The position numbers were made by a program, and so were the translations under genes. The notes below the pieces were generated by a model. It ran no database searches. It was not told where the DNA came from and saw only the letters and a program-made list of their open reading frames with translations. Below are positions 1 through 9,300 of a stretch of 64,000 nt of DNA, in pieces. Source of the stretch: Stenotrophomonas sepilia (GTDB lineage: Bacteria > Pseudomonadota > Gammaproteobacteria > Xanthomonadales > Xanthomonadaceae). Location of the stretch: assembly GCF_003244875.1 (NCBI RefSeq), contig NZ_LXXZ01000013.1, positions 1 to 64,000 of the forward strand, given 5' to 3'. How positions within the stretch are numbered: the stretch's first letter is position 1; each line of letters opens with the position of its first letter.

Positions 1-321
1 CCCCGGCGTGTGCATTCCAGGTGATCGAGCGCGATGGAAACGTCGTCGCCTGTGGTGGGCCTCTCGCGCCGTGGCGACGGCAGCGCCGGCTTCTGCTGGG
101 GCATGGTGCAGCGCGCGCTGCACCGCCAGGGGCTGGGCCGCACACTGGCACTCGCGCGCCTGCGCCAGGCCGAAGCGGATCCCTCGATCAAGCGCATCGC
201 GCTCAGCACCAGCCAGCACACCCAGGGCTTCTATGCCGGCCTGGGTTTCCAGGTGGCGCGCATCGTGCCCGATGGGCATGGCGCCGGGATCGACGCCGTT
301 GAAATGGAGCGGGAGCTCTAG
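1..321 (+). pseudogene. GNAT-family N-acetyltransferase, C-terminal part, apparent frameshift
   Basis: The C-terminal 90 or so residues read like an acetyl-CoA-dependent GNAT enzyme: GLGRTLALARLRQAEAD resembles the acetyl-CoA binding loop and helix, and STSQHTQGFYAGLGF resembles the last strand-helix-strand. Up to about base 57 the matching reading frame is frame 3 (FQVIERDGNVVACGG); from base 58 it is frame 1, which has its own stop at 22-24. One surplus G in the GGTGGG run near 54-59 would explain the switch. Either the gene is broken or the base is an assembly error. The N-terminus is outside the window and the substrate cannot be inferred. A weak hairpin at 332-350 lies between this gene and the convergent autotransporter gene. 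Confidence 0.6.
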
Positions 322-375
322 CGCTCCCGCCCCTGCCATCCGCGCAGGGCGTGGTTCTACCGCCCGCCTGCTCCC

Positions 376-3300
376 TCAGAACCCGACGCGCAGGTTGATC
401 TGCCCGCCGACATCGCGGCGGCCATCGCCATGCTGGCCCTGCACGAACATCGACAGCTGGCTGTTGCGGCCGAGGCCGACCGCCACACCCACCTGGCTGA
501 CCAGGGCATTGCGTGCCATCACCGCGCTGTAGACATCGAAGGCGTCGCCGCCCACCGCGAAGCGGTTGCGGCTGGCCACATCGGTGTCACCCGAGGCGTG
601 CTGCCAGCCCAGGCCGACCGTGAGCTGCGCCGGGAAGCGCTCGCCGCTGCCCACGTCCCAGCGCCCACGCACGCCCACGGTGCTGACATTGAGCGTGTCC
701 TTGCCGCCTTCCAGCACCAGTGCCGCGCTGCCGCCCTGCTCCACCGCACGATCGCTGTCGACCCAGTGCTTGGTGAACTGCACATAGGGCTGCAGCCGGG
801 TCCTGCCGTGGGTCCATGTCCAGCTGCCTTCCACCTGGGCGATGGTCACATCGGAATCCTGGCGGCTGTACAGGGTCTGGCCCAACAACGGCACTTCACG
901 CGTGGTGCGCGTCCGGTAGTCACCGCGCGACACGCTGCCGCCAACCGCGAAGCCGTTGTTCCACTGTCCCTGTGCATACAGGCCGAACGTGTGGCCACGC
1001 AGGCGGGCCCGCGAGCTGCGATCATACAGCCGCGTATCCAGCCGTTCGTTGCCGGCCGCTGCACCCAGCACCACATGCTCGCCCAGCTGCCAGTCGACAC
1101 CGGCCATCAGCGCATTGCGATTGGCGCGGATCTCATCGCCATTGCCGTCGCCATCCTGCCTGAACACCTTGCCGCTGCCGGCCAACCAGGCCGAAGCGCG
1201 TTCGCCACGCACGGTCGGCAACTCGCTGCCGAGTCGCTGGCGGATGCCTTCTTCCAGGTAGTTGTCGTACAGCAGCACCGCGCGGCTGGCCGCGTGCACT
1301 TCACCGGAGAGCTGGTCGAACGCGCCGCGCGCAGTGCCGGCGTCATACATCAGCACCGTGTTGTACAGGCCCAAGGCCGCGCCACTCTGCGGCAAGCTGT
1401 CCAGCGCCGCGGCGGTGTTGTACTGGTTGCGCGTGTTGGCCACGGTGGTGAACGCTGCGGTCTGCGCCACGTCGATCTGCAGGTTGGCCGTGTTGGCGGT
1501 GTAGACCGGGGTGATGGTCAGGAAGGCCGACGGCGAGGTTGCCGAGGCGAACTGCCCACTCACGCCACCGCCCGCATTGACCACCGTGTACTGCTGGCCC
1601 TGCTGGTAGCTGGTGCTCGGCGAAATGGTATTCACCCGCACGGTGCTGCCGCCCACATTCGCGCTGCCGCCGACCTGCACTGTGTCGCTACCGGTGGCGC
1701 CCAGGTCGATGCCCAGCGTGCTGCCCGGTGACAGGTTCAGATTGCCGCCCACCGTGATCGTGCCGGTGCCGTTGCCTGCACCACCGCCATTGCCCGGGCC
1801 ATTGCCCGGCGACAGCACGCCGCCGCTGGACACCGTCACGCCACCGCCGGTACCCCCGATGGTGCCGGTGCCGGACAGGGTCGTGCCGCTGCCGATGGTC
1901 CACTGTCCGCCGATGTTGCCGGTGACATTCAGGCCGCCGCCGGTGACCTGGCCGGTGCCGCTGAAGCCACCGCTGTTGCCGCCCAGATTCAGCGTGCCCG
2001 GGCCGGCCTGCACGATGCTGCCACCGCCGGTGATGCTGCCGCCAAGCGTGGTGGTGCCACCGGTGTTGATGACCAGGCCGCCGTTGTTGGTGATGTTGCC
2101 GATGATCGAGCCGCTGGCCCCACCGTTGCCGACCTGCACGGTGCCGCCGGCATTGATGGTGGTACCCCCGGTGTAGGTGTTGTTGCCGGTCAGCGTGAGG
2201 GTGCCGGTGCCGGCCTGGGTCAGGCCGCCACTGCCGCTGATGGTGCCGCCCACCGTGGTGTTGCCGCCGACGTTGAACACGAGGCTGCCGTTGTTGGCAA
2301 CGTTGCCGGTGATCGCACCGCTGGCGCCACCATCGCCGACCTGCAGCGTGCCGCCGGTGTTGATGGTGGTGCCGCCGGTATAGGTGTTGTTGCCGGCCAG
2401 GATCACGGTGCCGGTGCCCGCCTGGGTCAGGCCACCGCTGCCGCTGATGGCGCCGCCGACGGTGGTGTTGCCGCCCACGTTGAACACCAGGCTGCCGTTA
2501 TTGGTGACGCTGCCGCCGATCGCACCGGTGGCGCCGCCATTACCCACCTGCAGCGTGCCACCGGTGTTGATGGTGGTCGGGCCGGTATAGGTGTTGTTGC
2601 CGGTCAAGGTCAGCGTACCGCTGCCGGCCTGGGTCAGGCCGCCACTGCCGCTGATGGTGCCGCCCAGCGTGGTATCGCCCGCCAGGTTGGACACCAGCGT
2701 GCCGTTGTTGGTGACATCACCGACGATTGAGCCCGTTGCCCCGCCATTGCCCAGCTGCAGCGTACTGCCGGCGTTGATGGTCGTGCCGCCGGTATAGGTG
2801 TTGGTCCCGGTCAGCAGCAGCGTACCGCTGCCCGCCTGGGTCAGGCCGCCGCTGCCACTGATGGTGCCGCCCAGCGCGGTGTTGCCGGCCACGTTGGAAA
2901 TCAACGCGCCATTGTTGGTGATGTCGCCAGCGATGGCGCCGGTCGCGCCGCCGTTGCCCACCTGCAGCGTGCCGCCGGTATTGATGGTGGTCCCGCCGGT
3001 GTAGGTATTGTTGCCCACCAGGGTCAGCACACCGCTACCGGCCTGGGTCAGGCCACCACTGCCGCTGATCGCACCGCCGACCGTGGTGTTGCCCGCAACG
3101 TCGAACACCAGGCTGCCGTTGTTGGCAACGTTGCCGGTGATCGCGCCGGTCGCACCGCCATTGCCCACCTGCAACGTGCCACCGGCATTGATGGTGGTGC
3201 CGCCGGTATAGGTGTTGTCGCCGGTCAGGGTCAGCGTGCCGCTGCCGGCCTGGGTCAGGCCGCCACTGCCGCTGATGGTGCCACCGAGCGTGGTGTTGCC

Positions 3301-6300
3301 GGCCACGTTGGATACCAGCGCGCCGTTGTTGGTGATGTCGCCGACGATCGCGCCGGTCGCACCGCCGTTGCCGATCTGCAATGTGCCACCGGCATTGATG
3401 GTGGTACCGCCGGTGTAGGTGTTGTTGCCGGTCAGCACCAGCGTGCCGCTGCCGGCCTGGGTCAGGCTGCCACTGCCGCCGACTACACCGCCCACGGTTG
3501 CCGTGGTGCCGAGGTTGTAGACCAGGCTGCCGTTGTTGGTGATGTCGCCCAGCACCGAACCGGTGCTGCCGCCGTTGCCGATCTGCAGCGTACTGCCACC
3601 GTTGATGCTGGTGCCTCCGGTATAGGTGTTGTCGCCGCTCAGGGTCAGCGTGCCGGTACCGCTCTGCACCAGGCCGCCGGTACCACTGAGCACGCCGGCG
3701 AAGGTCGTGCTGCCGTTGTTGCCGCCGGTAGTCAGGGTTGCACCGCCCAGCACCACGCTGGAACCGGTCACGCCAGCGAGGCCTCCGATGCTCTGGCTGC
3801 CACCGGCACTGATATCCAGCGTACCGGCACCGGCCAGGTTGACCGTGCTGGCACCGGACAGGCTGCCACCGGCCGCCACCGCCAGCGTGCCACTGTTGAT
3901 GGTGGTGGCACCGGTATAGGTACTCGCACCGCCGAGGGTGACCGTCGCCGCGCCATCCTTCAGCAGGCCGCCAGCGCCGCTGATCGGGCCGTTCAAGGTC
4001 AGTGCGTTGCTGCCGCCCAGAGTCAGCGTGCCGCTGGCCAGCTGCACGGTGTTGGCCAGCGTCAGCGCGCTGGTGCCATCCAGGCTGGCGTTGCCGCCTA
4101 CGGTCAGCGCACCGGTTCCCAGCGAACCGTCGTTGCCCAGTAGCAGGCCACCGGCATTGAGGGTCACGCCGCCCGTGAAGACGTTGACGCCAGTCAAGCC
4201 CTGGATGCCTGCGCCGTTCTTTACCAGCCCCCCTGCACCTCCGATGGTGCCGGCGAACGTGGTATTGCCCACGCCATTGAGGGTCAGCGTGCTGCCACCC
4301 AACGCCACTGAAGAGCCTGCCACGCCTGCCAGCGAACCGATCGCCTGCGCGCCCCCCGCACTGATGTCGAAGGTGGTACCGGCGTTGGCCAGGTTCACCG
4401 CACCCGTCGCAGCGAGGCTGCCACCGGCGCCGATCGCCAGCGTGCCGGCGTTGATGGTGGTGCCACCGGTGAAGGTGTTGGTGCCGGTCAACGTCTGGGT
4501 ACCGGAGCCTTCCTTGATCAGCCCACCGGAGCCGGCCACCGAGCCACTGAACGTGCCATTGGTGGCGTCTCCGATCGTCAGCGTGTTGGCGCCCAGATTC
4601 ACCGTGCCGTTGCCGATCAGGGTACCGAACTGCTGCGTGCCGCTGCCTGCCGACAGATCGAAGGTCGCCCCCGAGGCCAGGTTGACGATGCCACTGGCGT
4701 ACAGGCTCGCGCCTGCACCCAGTGCCAGCGTACCAGCGTTGATGTTTGTGCCGCCGGTATAGGTGTTGGTGCCGTTCAAGGTCAGCGTCGCGGCACCCTC
4801 CTTGGTCAGGCTGCCGGTACCACTCAGGTTGCCGTTGAGGGTGAGGTTGTTGCTGCCCAGGACGGTCAACGCGTTGCTGAGGATGAAGTTGTTGCCGAGG
4901 ATGACCGCAGTGTTCGAATCGAGCGTCGCAGCGCCTCCGACCGTCACCGTACCGGTGCCCAGCGCAGCATTGTTGCCGACCACCAGGCCACCGGCGTTGA
5001 GCGCCACGCCACCGCTGAAAGTGTTGGCGCCATTGAGCGTCTGCACGCCCGCACCGTTCTTGATCAGGCCGCCACTGCCGCCGATCACACCGCTGAAGGT
5101 GCTGTCCACGGTGCCGCCCAGGGTCAGTGTGCTGCCGCCCAGCGCCACCGTGCTGCCTGCAACGCCGGCCAGCGAACCGATGGCCTGGTTACCCGCGGAG
5201 ATGTCGAGCGTGCCCGCACCGGCCAGGTTCACCGCACCGGTTGCGGCGAGGCTGCCACCGGCACCGATTGCCAGTGTGCCGCTGTTGATGGTGGTCCCCC
5301 CGGTGTAGGTGTTGGCACCGCTCAGGGTTACGGTGGCCGCACCGTCCTTGATCAGTCCGCCCGTGCCGGAAATCACGCCCCCCAGCGTCAGCGCCTGGCT
5401 GCCGAGCAGATCGAGGCTGGCACCCGCTGCCAGCCCGATGTTGTTGGCAAGGCTGACGCCGGTCGTTGCATCCAGCGTTGCGTTGCTTCCGACCGTCAAC
5501 GCGCCGCTGCCGAGCGCAGCGCTGTTGCCGACCACCAGGCCACCGCCATTCAGTGCAACGCCACCACTGAACAGATTGGCGCCACCCAGCGTGAGGATGC
5601 CGGCGCCATTCTTGGCCAGGCCACCGGTGCCGGAAATCGCGCCATCGAAGAGGCTGTTGCCCACACCACCGAGTATCAGCGTCTGTGCCCCCAGGCTCAC
5701 CGTCGAGCCGGCCACGCCGTTCAACGATCCGATGGTCTGGTTGGCACCTGCGGTGGAGATGTCGAAGCCGGTGCCCGCAGCGCTCAGCGTCACCGCACCG
5801 GTCGCGGCCAGGCTGCCGCCCGGACCAATCGCCAGCGTGCCAGCGTTGATGAAGGTGCCGCCGGTGTAGGTGTTGGCACCGGTCAGCGTTTCGATGCCCG
5901 CGCCCACCTTGGTCAGGCCACCGGTGCCTGCGATCGAGCCACTGAAGGTGCCATCGGTGGCGCCGCCGACCTCGAGCGAGTTGGCACCGAGGTTCACCGT
6001 ACCATTGCCGACCAGCGTGCCGAACTGCTGCGTGCCGCTGCCGGCAGACAGATCCAGCGTGGCACCCGTGGCGAGGTTCACGGTACCGCTCGCCGCCAGG
6101 CTGGCACCGGCCCCCAGCGCCAGCGTGCCGGCATTGATGTTGGTGCCACCGGTATAGGTGTTGGCGCCGTTCAAGGTCAGCGTCGCGCTGCCATTCTTGG
6201 TGAGGCTGCCGGCCCCGGACAGGACGCCGTTGAGCGTCAGTGCATTGGTCCCGAGCACGGTCAGCCCGGCGTTGAGCGCGATGTTGTTGGCCAGCGTTGC

Positions 6301-9300
6301 CAGGCCGGTGGTATCCAGCGTGGCGGCACCACCAACGGTCAATGCGCCGGTGCCCAACGCCGAATCATTGCCAAGCACCAGTCCGCCCGCGTTGAGCGTT
6401 ACGCCGCCGCCAAACGTGTTGGCACCGGACAGCGTCTGTACGCCCGCGCCTGCTTTGATCAGACCGCCGCCGCCACTGATCACGCCATCGAACGCGGCGT
6501 TGCCGGCCGTACCGAAGGTGAGCGAATTGCCGCCCAGCGCCAGGGTGCTGCCACCCGCACCGTTGAGCGCGCCGATGGTCTGGCTGCTGCCGGCACCGGA
6601 AATATCAAAGCCAGCGCCTGCACCCAACGTGACATCACCCGCTGCAGCAAGGCTGCCGCCCGCGCCCAGCGCCAACGTGCCGGCATTGATGGTGGTACCG
6701 CCGCTGTAGGTGTTGGCACCGGACAGCGTCAGCGTGGTGGCACCATTCTTGACCAGGCTGCCATTGCCGCCGACCACGCCCGACAGCGTCAGCGCATTGC
6801 TGCCCGGCAACGTCAGTACGACGCCCGAGCCCAGCGTGACCGCATTGCCGAGTGTCACTGCCGCGCCCGTGTCCAGCGTGGTGCTGGCATTCACCGCCAG
6901 CGCGCCGGTACCGAGCGCACCATTCGCACCGACCACCAGGCCACCGCCGTTCAAGGTCAGGCCGCCATCGAAGGTATTGGTGTTGTTGAGGGTCAGCAGG
7001 CCCGCACCGTTCTTGATCAGGCCGCCATTGCCGGCCACCACGCCACCGAGGGTGAGATCGTTGCTGCCGCCCAGGGTCAGCTGCGTACCGGCACCGAAGT
7101 TCACTGCGTTGGCCAGGTTCAGCGCCACGGTGCTGTCCAGCGTGGTCGTGCCACCAATGCCCAGTGCACCGGTACCGAGTGCGCTGGCGTTGCCGAGAAT
7201 CAGGCCACCGTCGTTGAGTGCAAGGCCACCACTGAAAGTATTGGCACCGGACAGCGTCTGCACGCCGGCACCGGTCTTGATCAGGCCGCCGGTACCATCG
7301 ATCACGCCGGCAAAGCTGCCACTGCTGGCGCCGCCAAAGGCCAGCGACTGCGCGCCCAGCACCAGCTGGCTGCCTGCCACGCCATTCAACGCGCCGATGG
7401 TCTGCGCCGCACCGGCTGCGGAGATGTCCAGCGTCGCACCGGCACCCGCAAGATCCACCGCGCCGGCCGCGGCAAGACTGCCGCCCGCCCCCAGCGCCAG
7501 CGTGCCGGCGTTGATGGTGGTGCCACCGGTGTAGAGGTTGGCGCCGGACAGGGTGAGGCGGGCCGCGCCGTCCTTGATCAGCCCACCGGCACCGAATACC
7601 GGACCGGTGAGCGTCAGGTCATTGCCGCCCAGCACGGAGAGATTCGCACCGGCGGCCAGGCCGATGAGGTTGCCTACGGTGAGTGCAGTCGTTGCATCCA
7701 GCGAAGCGTTACCGCCCACGTCCAGCTGGCCGGTACCCAGTGCCTGCGCATTGCCCAGCTGCAGCAGGCCCGCGTTGAGGCCGACACCCCCGCTGAAGGT
7801 GTTGGGTCCATTCAACGCCAGCGTGGCCGTACCATTCTTGACCAGGCTGCCAGTGCCACTGATGAGACCGCCCAGTGACACGTCCTGGCTGCCCAGCAGA
7901 TCCAGCGCCGCGCCTGCCCCGAGGTTGACGTTGTTGGCGAGGTTCAGCGCTGCTGAACTGTCCAGCGTGGCAGTGGCGCCCACCGACAGTGCACCGGTGC
8001 CCAGTGCGCCGGCGTTCCCCAGGAACACACCGCCGCCGTTGACGGTGAGCCCACCACCGAAGCTGTTGGCGCCGTTGAGGGTCAACGTGCTGGCACCGTT
8101 CTTCACCAGCCTGCCGGTACCGGACACCACGCCACCCAGCGTGATCGCCTGCGAGCCCGGCAACGACAGCGCCGCACCCGCGCCCAGGTCAACATTGTTG
8201 GTCAGGCTCAACGGGGCGCTGCCATCGAGCGTGACGTTGCCGCCGATGCCCAGTACTCCGGTACCGAGCGCGCCGCTGTTACCCAGCAGCAGGCTGCCGG
8301 CGTTTGCATTCAGTCCACCGCTGAAGGTGTTGGTGCCGTTCAAGGTCAGTGTCGACGCGCCATTCTTGACCAGGCTGCCGGTGCCGGTGATGTTGCCGCC
8401 CAGGGTCAGGTCCTGGCTGCCCGGCAGGGTCAGGGCCGCGCCGAGGTTGATCGCATTGCCCAGGTTCAGCGCCACAGTGGCGTCCAGCGAGCCGTTGCCA
8501 CTGACCGTCAACGCACCGCTTCCCAGCGCACCGGCGTTGCCCAGCACCAGGCCACCGGCCGCAAGATTCACCCCACCGCTGAAGGTACTGGCACCGGTCA
8601 GCGTCTGCACGCCGGTACCCTGCTTGATCAGCCCACCGGTGCCGCCGATCACGCCGGCGAAGGTCTGGTTGGTGGCATCACCGAAGGTGAGCGTGCTGCT
8701 GCCCAGCGCCAGGGTGCTGCCCGCCACACCGGACAATGCACCGATGGTCTGGTTGCCACCCAGCGAGATATCCAGTGCGCTGCCAGCGCCGGCCAGGCTG
8801 ACCGCGCCGGTCGCCGCCAGGCTGCCACCACTGGCCAATGCCACCGTTCCGGCATTTACCGCCAGTCCACCAGTGAACGTGTTCGCGCCGCCCAACGTCA
8901 GCGTGGCAGCGCCGTTCTTGACCAGGCTGCCGCTCCCACCAATGACACCCCCCAGCGTCAGCGCATTCGAGCCCAGCACATTGAGCGAACCACCGGCGCC
9001 AAGCGTGATGCCATTGCCCACGGCGAGCCCGGCGCTGGCGTCGAGCGATACCGCGCCGCCGACGTTCAGTGCCCCGGTTCCCAGTGCACCGCCGTTGCCC
9101 AGCACCAGGCTGCCCGCGTTGAGTGCCAGACCACCGCCGAACGTATTGGCGCCGTTGAGGGTCAGCGACGATGCACCATCCTTGATCAGGCCGCCAGCGC
9201 CGCTGATCACCCCGTTGAAAGTGAGCGCCTGCCCGCCAAGCAGATTCAGGCTGGCACCCGATCCGAGGCTGACAGCATTGGTCAGCGCCAGCGCCGTGGT

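Noticed and set aside
2100-3640. Regularly spaced repeats that could suggest a CRISPR array
   Set aside because: The period is 207 bp with no conserved short repeat and variable spacer, and the frame stays open throughout as beta-helix coding repeats.
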